Shown here piece after piece: positions 47,007 through 55,535 of a stretch of DNA of 64,000 nucleotides (positions are counted from its first letter, which is position 1; each line of letters begins with the position of its first letter). The stretch covers positions 1-64,000 of the forward strand of contig JBBQWS010000001.1 in the NCBI GenBank assembly GCA_038210415.1, read 5' to 3'. Origin of the DNA: JBBQWS01 sp038210415. Lineage in GTDB: Bacteria; Actinomycetota; Actinomycetes; Prado026. Made by a program: the position numbers and the translations under genes. The notes beneath the pieces were generated by a model. That model worked only from the letters and a program-made list of their open reading frames with translations. It was not told the origin of the DNA and searched no databases.

Positions 47007-47669
47007 CTAGAGGCTAGCCCGGTCGTGGTCGAGGTCGGCCAGCGCTAGCCGTGTGCGCTCGCCAAGGCCCAGCCGGGCCGCGTCGTAGAGGTCGACCTCG
47101 GTGTCGACGTCGCGGCGCAGGCTGGCCAGTCCGGGACCGGTGAGCTCGGCGACCCCGGCCGCCCGGTGCGCGGCGCGAGATCGATGGCCGAAACGCGGGA
47201 CGAACAGGTCGCGACTGAGCGCGGTCAGCAGCGTGGTGCCGATGCCCTCGGCGTCGCTGACGAACGCCGAAGGGTGGTCGCGGGCGGCCTCGAGCGCTGA
47301 CGCCAGCTCAAGAGTTCGCAGCGCCGGCAGGTCCGACGACAGAGCCGCCACCGGGCTGTCCTTGAAGCGCGCGATGGCCTCGTCGGCCCCGTGACCGAGC
47401 GCCGGGTTGAGCCCGCTCGCCGGATCGTCTCGAACCACGGTGGCGCCCATCGAGCGTGCGACGGTTGCGACGGCTTCGGCGTCGGTGACCACGAGAACAC
47501 CGGCGACAACCGGGCAGGCCAGGGCCGCGGCCACGGTGTCGGCGGCGAACGCGGAAGCGAGCCGTTCTCGGTGCTCGCCTGCGTACCGGGAGAGCCGGGT
47601 CTTGGCGAGCTCGAGGCGTTTGACCGGAACCACGACCACCCAGCGTGGCTCGGTCGGCGTGGCAGTCAT
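47007..47669 (-). CDS. cofC: Phosphoenolpyruvate/2-phospholactate guanylyltransferase (F420 synthesis)
   Basis: A 220-residue MobA-like nucleotidyltransferase of the CofC/FbiD family. It opens with RWVVVVPVKRLELAKTRLSR (nucleotide-binding loop). VLVVTDAEAVATVARSMGAT, then SGLNPALGHGADEAIARF, and PVAALSSDLPALRTLELASA (metal-binding Asp) follow the family. It activates PEP or 2-phospholactate with GTP for coenzyme F420, so this organism probably makes F420. Other F420 genes are not in the window. It is divergent from plsC with 25 nt between starts. Confidence 0.88.
   Translation of the reverse strand: MTATPTEPRWVVVVPVKRLELAKTRLSRYAGEHRERLASAFAADTVAAALACPVVAGVLVVTDAEAVATVARSMGATVVRDDPASGLNPALGHGADEAIARFKDSPVAALSSDLPALRTLELASALEAARDHPSAFVSDAEGIGTTLLTALSRDLFVPRFGHRSRAAHRAAGVAELTGPGLASLRRDVDTEVDLYDAARLGLGERTRLALADLDHDRASL
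47011..47016 (-). promoter_or_regulatory. Candidate -10 element TAGCCT for the small OB-fold-like gene
   Basis: On the minus strand TAGCCT lies in the last codons of cofC and ends 7 nt before ATG 47003. Confidence 0.4.
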
Positions 47670-47694
47670 AGTGCCGAGATCCTGTCACGAGACG

Positions 47695-48477
47695 ATGAGC
47701 CGGATGACCCGTCCCCGTCTGGGCTTCTGGTACCGGTTCACGATCGCGATCGTGAAGCCGGTGATGACCGTGCTCAGCAGTCGCGACTGGCCACCCGGTC
47801 ACCCGCTGCCCGACGGCGGGATCGTCGTGGTGCCGAACCACATGTCGCACGTCGACCCCTTCGTCGTGGGCCACTACCTCTACAACCAGCGGCGACCCCC
47901 GCGGTTCTTGGCGAAGTCGTCCTTGTTCTCGACCTTCTTCGTCGGGATGGTCCTGCGCCACGCCGGCCAGATCCCGGTGTACCGCGAGACCCGGGACGCC
48001 GCGGAAGCGCTGCGGGACGCGATCACGGCGGTCCGACGGGGTGAGTGCGTCGTCGTGTACCCCGAGGGCACCCTGACCCGCGACCCCGACCTGTGGCCGA
48101 TGGTCGGCAAGACCGGTGCGGCCCGGATCGCGTTCGCGAGCGGTTGCCCGGTGGTTCCCGTTGCGATGTGGGGGCCGCAGGACCTGCTGCCGCCGTACAG
48201 CCGGCGTCCTCGGCTGTGGCCCCGAGCAACGATGCACCTGCGGGTCGGAGCGCCGGTCGAGTTGACCGACCTGGTCCCACCGGGTTCGGACCCCACGGCT
48301 GTCTCAGGCGAGACGCTGCGTCGGGCGACCGAACGGATCATGGACGCGATCACCGAGCTGCTCGCGGACCTGCGCGGCGCACCGGTGCCGGCGGTGCGGT
48401 TCGACCCGCGAGCGGTCGGACCGGGTCGGCCGCGGCGTACGCTCGGGAACGATCAGGAAGAGGAAGGGGCGCGATGA
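47695..48477 (+). CDS. plsC: 1-acyl-sn-glycerol-3-phosphate acyltransferase
   Basis: A 260-residue membrane-associated acyltransferase of phospholipid synthesis. The catalytic NHxxxxD motif is VVPNHMSHVDPFVVG. Block III is CVVVYPEGTLTRDPDLWPMV and block IV is CPVVPVAMWGP. The N-terminal hydrophobic stretch FWYRFTIAIVKPVMTVL can anchor it. ATG 47695 (MSRMTRPRLG) and ATG 47704 are both possible. The stop overlaps the gpsA ATG by 4 nt, joining two steps of glycerophospholipid synthesis. Confidence 0.92.
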   Translation: MSRMTRPRLGFWYRFTIAIVKPVMTVLSSRDWPPGHPLPDGGIVVVPNHMSHVDPFVVGHYLYNQRRPPRFLAKSSLFSTFFVGMVLRHAGQIPVYRETRDAAEALRDAITAVRRGECVVVYPEGTLTRDPDLWPMVGKTGAARIAFASGCPVVPVAMWGPQDLLPPYSRRPRLWPRATMHLRVGAPVELTDLVPPGSDPTAVSGETLRRATERIMDAITELLADLRGAPVPAVRFDPRAVGPGRPRRTLGNDQEEEGAR

Positions 48478-49481
48478 CCAAGGCGGCCGTGCTGGGCAGC
48501 GGATCATGGGGCACGGCCTTCGCGGCGGTCCTCGCCGACGCAGGCACCGACGTGGTGCTCTGGGGCAAGGACCCGGTGCTGGCGGACACGATCTCCAAGA
48601 CCCGGCAGAACCCTTCGTACCACCCCGGGATCGAGCTGCCCGAATCGTTGCAGGCGACGTCGGACATCGGGCAGGCGTTGGTCGGCGCCGACTTCGTGGT
48701 CCTTGCGATCCCGTCGCAGGTGCTGCGCGAGAACCTCGAGCGCTGGACGCCGATGCTCGACGCGGACTCCGTTCTGGTCAGCCTGATCAAGGGGATCGAG
48801 GTGGGCACCCGCAAGCGGATGAGCGAGGTCGTCCTCGAAGTCACGGGCCTGTCGCCCGACCGAGCGGCAGTGGTCTCCGGACCCAACCTCGCCGGCGAGA
48901 TCATGCTGCGCCAGCCCGCCGCGACGGTGGTCGCCTGCACTGACGAGGAGACTGCGGGCCGGCTCCAGCAGGCCTGCCTGACGTCCTACTTCCGTCCCTA
49001 TACCAACACCGACGTGGTGGGGGTCGAGCTCGGCGGCGCGGCCAAGAACGTCATCGCCCTGGCCAACGGGATCGCTGCAGGCATGGGCTACGGCGAGAAC
49101 ACCCAGGCCTCGTTGATCACCCGCGGTCTGGCCGAGATCACCCGGCTCGGGCTCGCTCTCGGAGCCGACCCGCAGACGTTCGCCGGACTGGCCGGCCTCG
49201 GTGACCTCGTGGCCACCTGTACGTCGCCACTGTCCCGCAACCGCACCTTCGGCGAGAACCTCGGAAAGGGGCTCTCGATGGCGGAGGCGAGCGCGGCCAT
49301 GAAGCAGACCTGTGAGGGTGTGAAGTCGTGCCGGGCAATCCTCGCCCTCTCGCAGGAGCTCGAGGTCGACATGCCCATCACCGAGGTGGTGGTCGGTGCG
49401 GTGCACGAAGGGCTGTCCCCGCGCGAGGTCGTGCAGGCACTGATGGGTCGGGACGCGAAGTCGGAGCGGCTCAGCGGCTGA
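48474..49481 (+). CDS. gpsA: Glycerol-3-phosphate dehydrogenase [NAD(P)+]
   Basis: A 335-residue enzyme making sn-glycerol-3-phosphate from dihydroxyacetone phosphate. The Rossmann motif is AVLGSGSWGTAFAAVLADAG. FVVLAIPSQVLREN, LIKGIEVGTRKRMSEV and VVSGPNLAGEIMLRQPAAT are conserved. The catalytic lysine lies in ELGGAAKNVIALANGIAAGM. AGGAAGGGG lies before the ATG. Its 3' end overlaps the convergent PLP enzyme gene by 11 bp, leaving no room for a terminator. Confidence 0.96.
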   Translation: MTKAAVLGSGSWGTAFAAVLADAGTDVVLWGKDPVLADTISKTRQNPSYHPGIELPESLQATSDIGQALVGADFVVLAIPSQVLRENLERWTPMLDADSVLVSLIKGIEVGTRKRMSEVVLEVTGLSPDRAAVVSGPNLAGEIMLRQPAATVVACTDEETAGRLQQACLTSYFRPYTNTDVVGVELGGAAKNVIALANGIAAGMGYGENTQASLITRGLAEITRLGLALGADPQTFAGLAGLGDLVATCTSPLSRNRTFGENLGKGLSMAEASAAMKQTCEGVKSCRAILALSQELEVDMPITEVVVGAVHEGLSPREVVQALMGRDAKSERLSG

Positions 49482-50553
49482 GCAGAGCCCGCTCGAGGTC
49501 GGCCCACAGGTCGTCGACGTCTTCGATCCCGACCGAGAGCCGCAGCAGGCTTTCGCTCACGGTGTCGGCCTCGGCCGGCCAGCGCCGGCGGCGCTCCAGG
49601 CTCGACTCGACCCCGCCCAGGCTCGTCGCGTTGATCCACAGCCGTACGGCGACGGCGACAGCGTCGGCAGCGGCGGCACCACCGCGCAACTCGATCGAGA
49701 GCATCGCGCCGAACCCGGGGTAGCGGACCAGCGACACGGCCGGGTGCGCCGCGAGCCGGGCGGCGAGGTCGCGGGCGTTGGTCTGCGCGCGCTCGACCCG
49801 CAGCGCGAGGGTGCGCAGCCCTCTGAGCGCGAGGAACGTCTCCATCGGCCCGGGTACCGCCCCGTGCAGCCGGCGATGGTCGTCGAGCCGCTGCTGCAGC
49901 CGGGGGTCGGCGGTCACGGTCACCCCGAGCACGACGTCCGAGTGACCGCCGAGGAACTTCGTGGCGCTGTGCACGACGAGGTCCGCCCCGAGCTCGAGCG
50001 GCCGCTGCAAGATCGGCGTTGCGAACGTGTTGTCGACGACGAGGAGCGCCCCGGCTCTACGCGCGGACGACGCCGCCGCGGCGATGTCGGCGACGTCGAG
50101 CAGTGGGTTCGTGGGGGACTCCACCCACAACAGGTCGGCACCGACCGCAGCCGTGGCCAGCTGGGCGGCATCGGCCACCTCGACCGCGCGCACCGTCGCG
50201 CGGCCCTGGTCGACCCGCTCCTGCAGCAGCGCCCGCGTGCCGGTGTAGGCGTTGTCGGGCGCGACGACCACTGCGCCCTCCGGCAGCAACGACAGCACCG
50301 CCGACACCGCAGCCAGCCCGGAGGCGTACGCGAGGGCAGTGCCGCCCTCGAGCGACCCGACTGCCTCCTCGAACGCGCTCCACCCGGGGTTGCCGTAGCG
50401 TCCGTACTCGACCTCGCCGCCGGCGTGGTAGGTCGAGGCGAACGTGACCGGGACGTTGAACGGCGCGTCGGCGTCGCGGTCGGGGCGCCCGGCAACGACG
50501 GCCCGGGTCGCGGTGGCCAGCCGGGGGTTCGTGGGGCCGAGCGGGTTCGTCAT
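49471..50553 (-). CDS. Cys/Met metabolism PLP enzyme (cystathionine gamma-synthase or -lyase type)
   Basis: A 360-residue fold-type I PLP enzyme. NVPVTFASTYHAGGEVEYGR is the usual opening. ASGLAAVSAVLSLLPEGAVV, LLWVESPTNPLLDVADI and LVVDNTFATPILQRPLELGA surround the cofactor. The PLP lysine is in VVHSATKFLGGHSDVVLGVT. Sequence alone does not separate cystathionine gamma-synthase, gamma-lyase and methionine gamma-lyase. It is shorter than the usual 380-400 residues. It is divergent from ddl, and minus-strand GATACT lies 6 nt before its ATG. Confidence 0.88.
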   Translation of the reverse strand: MTNPLGPTNPRLATATRAVVAGRPDRDADAPFNVPVTFASTYHAGGEVEYGRYGNPGWSAFEEAVGSLEGGTALAYASGLAAVSAVLSLLPEGAVVVAPDNAYTGTRALLQERVDQGRATVRAVEVADAAQLATAAVGADLLWVESPTNPLLDVADIAAAASSARRAGALLVVDNTFATPILQRPLELGADLVVHSATKFLGGHSDVVLGVTVTADPRLQQRLDDHRRLHGAVPGPMETFLALRGLRTLALRVERAQTNARDLAARLAAHPAVSLVRYPGFGAMLSIELRGGAAAADAVAVAVRLWINATSLGGVESSLERRRRWPAEADTVSESLLRLSVGIEDVDDLWADLERALLSR

Positions 50554-50574
50554 GGGGCCAGTATCGCGGGCCGG

Positions 50575-50580
50575 TAGGGT
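50575..50580 (+). promoter_or_regulatory. Candidate -10 element TAGGGT of ddl
   Basis: TAGGGT ends 7 nt before ATG 50588. On the other strand GATACT (50565-50560) ends 6 nt before ATG 50553 of the PLP enzyme. The whole divergent control region is 34 bp. Confidence 0.45.
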
Positions 50581-50587
50581 CGCTGCG

Positions 50588-51715
50588 ATGACTCAGCCAC
50601 GTGAAGCCGCGCGCAAGCCGAGGGTCGCCGTGGTGTTCGGCGGACGCAGCAGCGAGCATGGGATCTCCTGTGTCAGTGCGGGCAGTGTGCTCGCCGCGAT
50701 CGACCGCGACCGCTACGACGTGGTGCCGATCGGCATCTCCCCGGACGGCCGCTGGGTGCTGGCCGCGGACGATCCCGAGCGGCTCGCGATCGCCGGCGGA
50801 GTGCTTCCTGCGGTCGACGGGTCCGGCGTCGCGGTCGTGCTGGCCGGCGACCCCACGGCGGGCGGGCTGACGGTGCTCGACCCGGGCCGGGTGCCCGAGA
50901 CGTTCGGCGAGGTCGACGTCGTCTTCCCGCTGCTGCACGGTCCGTACGGCGAGGACGGCACCATCCAGGGCCTGCTCGAGCTGGCGGGCGTGCCGTACGT
51001 CGGCTCGGGCGTGCTCTCGTCCGCGGTGTCGATGGACAAGGGTGCGATGAAGGCCATGCTGCGCGCCGCGGGGCTGCCGGTAGGACCGTACGTCGTGATC
51101 ACCGACCGCGAGTGGCTGGCCGACCCGGGCGCCGCAGTCGCCGGGGTCCGAGCCGCGCTGACGCTGCCCGTCTTCGTCAAGCCGGCCCGGGCCGGTTCGA
51201 GCGTCGGCATCAGCAAGGTCAAGCAGTGGTCGGAGCTCGGTGACGCCATCGACGAGGCCCGGCGGCACGACCCGAAGGTCGTTGTCGAGCAGGCTATCGA
51301 CGGTCGCGAGATCGAGTGCGGGGTGCTCGAGAGCGCCGACGGGCGGACCGTCGAGACGAGTGTCTGCGCCGAGATCCGGGTCGGTGCGGCCCACGAGTTC
51401 TACGACTTCCGGGCGAAGTACCTCGATGACGCCACCGAGCTCGACGTGCCGGCCGACCTGACACCCGACGAGTCCGGCCGCGTGCGCTCCCTTGCTGCTG
51501 CGGCCTTCCGCGCGCTGGACTGCGAGGGCTTCGCGCGGGCCGACTTCTTCCTGCTCCCGGACGGCACCGTCGTCGTGAACGAGGTCAACACCATCCCCGG
51601 CTTCACCCCCGTGTCGATGTTCCCGCGCATGTGGGCGGCGACCGGGCTCGACTACCCGACGCTCGTCGACCGGCTCATCGCGTCGGCCCTGCGCAAGCGG
51701 CCCGGGCTGCGCTGA
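50588..51715 (+). CDS. ddl: D-alanine-D-alanine ligase
   Basis: A 375-residue ATP-grasp ligase for the peptidoglycan D-Ala-D-Ala dipeptide. It has VAVVFGGRSSEHGISCVSAG at the start, FPLLHGPYGEDGTIQGLLEL, and VFVKPARAGSSVGISKV (ATP lysine). FARADFFLLPDGTVVVNEVN and TIPGFTPVSMFPRM hold the metal and substrate residues. ATG 50588 gives MTQPREAARKPRVAVVFGG. The next gene on the other strand ends directly after its stop. Confidence 0.96.
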   Translation: MTQPREAARKPRVAVVFGGRSSEHGISCVSAGSVLAAIDRDRYDVVPIGISPDGRWVLAADDPERLAIAGGVLPAVDGSGVAVVLAGDPTAGGLTVLDPGRVPETFGEVDVVFPLLHGPYGEDGTIQGLLELAGVPYVGSGVLSSAVSMDKGAMKAMLRAAGLPVGPYVVITDREWLADPGAAVAGVRAALTLPVFVKPARAGSSVGISKVKQWSELGDAIDEARRHDPKVVVEQAIDGREIECGVLESADGRTVETSVCAEIRVGAAHEFYDFRAKYLDDATELDVPADLTPDESGRVRSLAAAAFRALDCEGFARADFFLLPDGTVVVNEVNTIPGFTPVSMFPRMWAATGLDYPTLVDRLIASALRKRPGLR

Positions 51716-52213
51716 TCACGGAGCGCCACCGGGCCGGACCGGGTCGGCGTTCGAGACGGCCGGAGCCAGGTCGACCAGCGTCGCTGAACCTTGCTGCTGG
51801 GTGCCGGGCACGGTCACCTCGACGTACGCCTGCCTGCCCGTGGCGGTGAACCGCCACCCGCCTGGCACCTGCTCGGGAAACCAGGAGACGCCGTTCGCCC
51901 GGAACAGCTCGGCGGTCAACGTCAGAGCCGACGGACGCGCGACGCCACAGCGGAGCACGACGGCCGGGTCGCCCCACGCTGCCGTCAGAGTCGACGCGGG
52001 GGTGGTGTCGCGTCGCGGCCGCCCGCCAAGCGGGTCCGGCAGGAGGGTCTGCACGTCTCGGCACACCACCGTCTGCGCCGGCCCCGCAGCGGGAGGCTCG
52101 ACCCGGACGGCGGTGGACCGGAAGAGCACGTACGCGACCACGCCGAGGAGGAGCGCGCCCGCGCCGAAGACCAGGAGAAGCTGACGCCCGGTCAGCGGTG
52201 GACGCCTGGTCAG
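51716..52213 (-). CDS. DUF3515 family membrane-anchored protein
   Basis: About 165 residues. A positively charged start (TRRPPLTGRQ) is followed by one hydrophobic helix, LLLVFGAGALLLGVVAYVLF, then an outside domain with two cysteines (TVVCRDVQTLLPDPLGG; VVLRCGVARPS) that may pair. GVSWFPEQVPGGWRFTATGR and AYVEVTVPG fit DUF3515, found between ddl and thiL in actinobacteria. No ATG, GTG or TTG lies in frame before the helix within the available space; CTG 52213 overlaps the upstream TGA as CTGA and is the best start. A later GTG would cut the helix. The function is unknown. Confidence 0.75.
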   Translation of the reverse strand: MTRRPPLTGRQLLLVFGAGALLLGVVAYVLFRSTAVRVEPPAAGPAQTVVCRDVQTLLPDPLGGRPRRDTTPASTLTAAWGDPAVVLRCGVARPSALTLTAELFRANGVSWFPEQVPGGWRFTATGRQAYVEVTVPGTQQQGSATLVDLAPAVSNADPVRPGGAP

Positions 52214-52446
52214 AGGTGGACGACCGGGCAGGTCAGCGTGCGGGTGATGCCGGGGACCGCCTGGACCTTGGCGACGACGAGCTTGCCGAGCTCGTCGACG
52301 CTGCCCGCTTCGGCGCGCACGATCACGTCGTACGGGCCGGTCACGTCCTCGGCCATGGTGACGCCGGTGATGTCCGCGATCGAGGCTGCGACGTGCGCGG
52401 CCTTGCCGACCTCGGTCTGGATCAGGATGTATGCCTGGACCGTCAC
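52210..52446 (-). CDS. Lrp/AsnC ligand-binding (RAM) domain protein, stand-alone
   Basis: A 78-residue protein with only the RAM effector domain of Lrp/AsnC regulators and no helix-turn-helix: VTVQAYILIQTEVGKAAHVA, then VTMAEDVTGPYDVIVRAEAG and VQAVPGITRTLTCPVV. Stand-alone RAM proteins bind amino acids or pair with full-length Lrp proteins. GTG 52446 follows AGGGAGG with 6 nt spacing, which rules out the longer reading. Its stop overlaps the start of the DUF3515 gene. This gene next to thiL is common in actinobacteria. Confidence 0.88.
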   Translation of the reverse strand: MTVQAYILIQTEVGKAAHVAASIADITGVTMAEDVTGPYDVIVRAEAGSVDELGKLVVAKVQAVPGITRTLTCPVVHL

Positions 52447-52541
52447 GCTGGGCCTCCCTAACCTGTGGACGAGCCAGGAGGCTACCGCAGCCCGAGCCGC
52501 TGGCGACCGGCGCGGGTCTGTCAGGTGGCACGATGGCTCGG

Positions 52542-53531
52542 GTGAGCGACCACGAGCATCCGCTGAGCCAGACACCCACGGACGGCACGGTGGGCGCGCT
52601 CGGGGAGTTCGAGCTCATCGCGGCGGTGACGGCGCGCTTTCCGGGCGGCCCCGAGGTGATCCTCGGCCCCGGCGACGACGCGGCGGTGGTGGCGGCCCCG
52701 GACGGCCGGGTCGTCGCGACGACGGACCTACTCGTCGAAGGCGTGCACTTCCGCCGGGACTGGTCCGAGGCCGCTGACGTGGGCCACAAGGCTGCCGCCC
52801 AGAACCTCGCCGACATCGCCGCCATGGGCGCGCGCGCCACCGCGCTGCTGATCGGGCTGGCGGCCCCCGCCGACCTGCCCACGGCCTGGGCGCTGGCGTT
52901 CGCCGACGGACTGGCCGCCGAGGCGAGCCGGGCCGGGGCGGCCGTCGTGGGCGGCGACGTCGTGGCCAGCGGCCGGCTCGTCGTCGCGGTCACGGCCCTC
53001 GGATCGCTCGACGGCCGCGAGCCCGTGACCCGCTCGGGCGCGCGGGTCGGCGACGTGGTGGCCGTACGAGGGCGGCTCGGCTGGTCCGCAGGCGGTCTCG
53101 CAGTGCTCAGCCGTGGCTTCCGGTCGCCGCGCGTGCTGGTCGAGGCGCACCGTCGACCGATGCCCGACTACGCGGCCGGGCCGGCTGCGGCCGGGGCCGG
53201 CGCCACCGCCATGGTCGACACCAGCGACGGCCTGCTGGCCGACCTGTTGCACGTCGCCGAGGCGTCCGGTGTGGGGATCGAGCTCGATGTGGCGGCTCTC
53301 GACGTCCCCGCGGTGCTCCGCGACGCGGCGGCCGCGCTCGGCAAGGACCCGATCGACTGGGTACTGACCGGCGGCGAAGACCACGCGCTCGCCGCGACCT
53401 ACCCGGCCGCCACCGGGGCTCCCTCCGGCTGGGTGGTGCTCGGCTTCGTCGTCGAAGGGTCAGGGGTGGTCGTGGCGGGCGTCGACGGGACGTACGAGGG
53501 ACCCGGCGGCTGGCGGCACTACCGTGCCTAG
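52542..53531 (+). CDS. thiL: Thiamine-monophosphate kinase
   Basis: A 329-residue enzyme of the PurM-like fold that phosphorylates thiamine phosphate to thiamine diphosphate, the cofactor of IlvB among others. ILGPGDDAAVVAAPDGRVVA and TTDLLVEGVHFRRDW are the metal and substrate sites. DVGHKAAAQNLADIAAMGA, VGGDVVASGRLVVAVTALG and MVDTSDGLLADLLHVAEASG fit the family, and LTGGEDHALAATYP is near the end. GTG 52542 is chosen: CACGAT ends 7 nt before it. ATG 52533 would add three residues. Confidence 0.94.
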   Translation: MSDHEHPLSQTPTDGTVGALGEFELIAAVTARFPGGPEVILGPGDDAAVVAAPDGRVVATTDLLVEGVHFRRDWSEAADVGHKAAAQNLADIAAMGARATALLIGLAAPADLPTAWALAFADGLAAEASRAGAAVVGGDVVASGRLVVAVTALGSLDGREPVTRSGARVGDVVAVRGRLGWSAGGLAVLSRGFRSPRVLVEAHRRPMPDYAAGPAAAGAGATAMVDTSDGLLADLLHVAEASGVGIELDVAALDVPAVLRDAAAALGKDPIDWVLTGGEDHALAATYPAATGAPSGWVVLGFVVEGSGVVVAGVDGTYEGPGGWRHYRA

Positions 53532-53549
53532 GTTCGGCCGGGCAGCACG

Positions 53550-53576
53550 AAGGCCGGCCCCGAGGGGACCGGCCCT
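53550..53576. terminator. Two-way terminator between thiL and rpmB
   Basis: GGCCGG at 53552-53557 pairs with CCGGCC at 53569-53574, with CCCC/GGGG inside. It lies between convergent genes 60 nt apart. Confidence 0.65.
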
Positions 53577-53591
53577 CGTGAGGGTGCGGGA

Positions 53592-53777
53592 CTAGCGGGT
53601 GACCTTGCCCGCCTTGATGCAGGAGGTGCACACGTTCAGGCGCTTCGGAGTCTTGCCCACCATGGCCTTGACGCGCTGGATGTTCGGGTTCCAGCGACGC
53701 GAGGTGCGGCGGTGCGAGTGAGAAATGCTGTTGCCGAAGCCCGGCCCCTTGCCGCAGACGTCGCAGTTGGCAGCCAC
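53592..53777 (-). CDS. rpmB: 50S ribosomal protein L28
   Basis: A 61-residue ribosomal protein, VAANCDVCGKGPGFGNSISH, then RRTSRRWNPNIQRVKAM and LNVCTSCIKAGKVTR. Two CxxC pairs (CDVC, CTSC) make it the zinc-binding form. GTG 53777 is chosen because GGGAG lies 8 nt upstream and L28 begins AANCDVCGKGP; the in-frame GTG at 53786 overlaps that site. It is divergent from the DAK2 gene, the usual actinobacterial layout. Confidence 0.96.
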   Translation of the reverse strand: MAANCDVCGKGPGFGNSISHSHRRTSRRWNPNIQRVKAMVGKTPKRLNVCTSCIKAGKVTR

Positions 53778-53911
53778 GGTCGACACTCCCAGAATCGGTT
53801 GGACGATTGGGTGGGGCGCGCAGATCGGCGGCCCACGGTCGCCCGGGATGGCCCGGACAACCTCGTGAGGGTACCCGACCTGCGGGTCCCGACGCCAACC
53901 GCCCCCTCGCG

Positions 53912-53917
53912 TACCGT
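53912..53917 (+). promoter_or_regulatory. Candidate -10 element TACCGT for the DAK2-recG unit
   Basis: TACCGT is followed by ACGGCT and ATG 53924, so a leaderless mRNA is likely. The rest of the 146-bp gap to rpmB shows no other clear signal. Confidence 0.45.
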
Positions 53918-53923
53918 ACGGCT

Positions 53924-55525
53924 ATGTTCGACGCCCCAGCGGTCCGGCAGTGGGCCAGCGACGCCCTCGACGCCCTGGCCCGGGCCCGCGAGGAGATCGA
54001 CGCGCTGAACGTGTTCCCGGTGCCCGACGGCGACACGGGCACCAACTTGTACCTCACGCTCGAGGCGGCCTTGGAGGAGCTCGACCGGGGTCCGCTCGAC
54101 GAGGACCTCGCGCGCACCGTGCGCGCGCTGGCCCATGGCGCCCTGCTCGGCGCGCGCGGTAACTCCGGTGTGATCCTCAGCCAATTCGTGCGCGGTGGGG
54201 CGGAGGCGCTGGCCGCGGTCCCCGCAGCTGGCTCGGCGGACATGCGAGCGGACCTGCTCTGCCGCGCGTTGCGGTCGGCTGCGGATGCCGGCTACGCGGC
54301 CGTGTCGCAGCCGGTCGAGGGCACGATGCTCACGGTCCTGCGGATGGCAGCCGAAGCCGCCGAGGGCGCCGAGCGGACCGACGACCCACTGGTCGACGTC
54401 GTACGTCTCGCCCGCGCTGCTGCCTCCGGCGCACACGACGCACTGGCCCGGACCCCCGAGATGCTCGAGCCCTTGCGTCGGGCGGGCGTGGTCGACGCGG
54501 GCGGCCGAGGGGTTACCGTGCTGCTCGACACGCTCGTGCGCTCGGTCACCGGAGAGCACCCCGTCAACGAGCCTCAGCGGCTGGCCGTGCCCAAGCCGGT
54601 GCTCGACGACCAGGTGGCCACCGCGGCCGGACCCCCTTTCGAGGTGATGTACCTGCTCGAGGCCGACGCGGTCGACGTCCTCAAGACCGAGCTGGCCCCG
54701 CTCGGTGACTCATTGCTCGTGGTCGGTGGCGACGGGCTCTGGAACGTGCACGTCCACGTGGCCGACGTCGGGGCTGCCGTCGAGGCAGGCATCCGGGCCG
54801 GTCGCCCGTACCGGATCAAGGTGACGCACTTCGGCGAGCAGGTGGCCCGGCAGCAGGCCGGTCGCGACGGCTCCGTCAGGGGAGTCGTCGCCCTGGCCCC
54901 GAGCCGCGGCCTGGCCGACCTCGTCGAGTCCTGCGGGGCTTCGGTGGTGATCGGCCTGCGTCCCTCCACGCGCGAGATCCTCGAGGCGATCCAGTCGGTG
55001 CACGCCCAGGAGGTCGTCGTACTGCCCAACGACCGCGACACGATCCCGGTCGTCAACGCTGCGGCGGAGTATGCGCGTTCGGCCGGCCTGCGGGTCGCGG
55101 TCGTGCCCTCGCGCGCCTCCGTCCAGGTGCTCGCCGCACTGGCGGTGCACGACCCGGGGCGCCGCTACGAGGACGACGTGGTGGCCATGACGGCCGCGGC
55201 ACGCGCGACGCGCAGCGGGGCTGTGACCCGCGCGGTCCGTCAGGCCCTGACCTCCGCGGGCGTGTGCGAGGTCGGCGACGTGCTCGGCGTGCTCGACGAG
55301 GACGTCGTGCTGATCGGCACCGACATCACCGGGACGGCCCGCGAGCTGCTCGAGCGGATGCTCACCGCCGGCGGCGAGCTGGTGACCCTGGTCACCGGCA
55401 CGGGCGCGCCGGGCGGGCTGGTCACTGTGCTGGAGGAGTACGTCCGCCGGGCCCACCCCGAGGTCGAGATCAGCTGTTACGACGGCGGCCAGGACGACTA
55501 CCCGCTCCTCGTCGGCGTGGAGTAG
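53924..55525 (+). CDS. DAK2-domain (DhaL-like) kinase, FakA/YloV family
   Basis: A 533-residue protein. The N-terminal DhaL domain (about 1-200) has the Mg-nucleotide motif ALNVFPVPDGDTGTNLYLTL, ALLGARGNSGVILSQFVRGG, VEGTMLTVLRMAAEAA and GVVDAGGRGVTVLLDTLV. A central region (about 230-320) and a C-terminal DegV-like domain (about 330-530) complete the YloV architecture, known in Firmicutes as the fatty acid kinase FakA. No FakB is seen here, so the substrate is open. ATG 53924 fits the promoter. recG follows after 10 nt, as in many Gram-positives. Confidence 0.9.
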   Translation: MFDAPAVRQWASDALDALARAREEIDALNVFPVPDGDTGTNLYLTLEAALEELDRGPLDEDLARTVRALAHGALLGARGNSGVILSQFVRGGAEALAAVPAAGSADMRADLLCRALRSAADAGYAAVSQPVEGTMLTVLRMAAEAAEGAERTDDPLVDVVRLARAAASGAHDALARTPEMLEPLRRAGVVDAGGRGVTVLLDTLVRSVTGEHPVNEPQRLAVPKPVLDDQVATAAGPPFEVMYLLEADAVDVLKTELAPLGDSLLVVGGDGLWNVHVHVADVGAAVEAGIRAGRPYRIKVTHFGEQVARQQAGRDGSVRGVVALAPSRGLADLVESCGASVVIGLRPSTREILEAIQSVHAQEVVVLPNDRDTIPVVNAAAEYARSAGLRVAVVPSRASVQVLAALAVHDPGRRYEDDVVAMTAAARATRSGAVTRAVRQALTSAGVCEVGDVLGVLDEDVVLIGTDITGTARELLERMLTAGGELVTLVTGTGAPGGLVTVLEEYVRRAHPEVEISCYDGGQDDYPLLVGVE

Positions 55526-55535
55526 GGGGCGGTTC

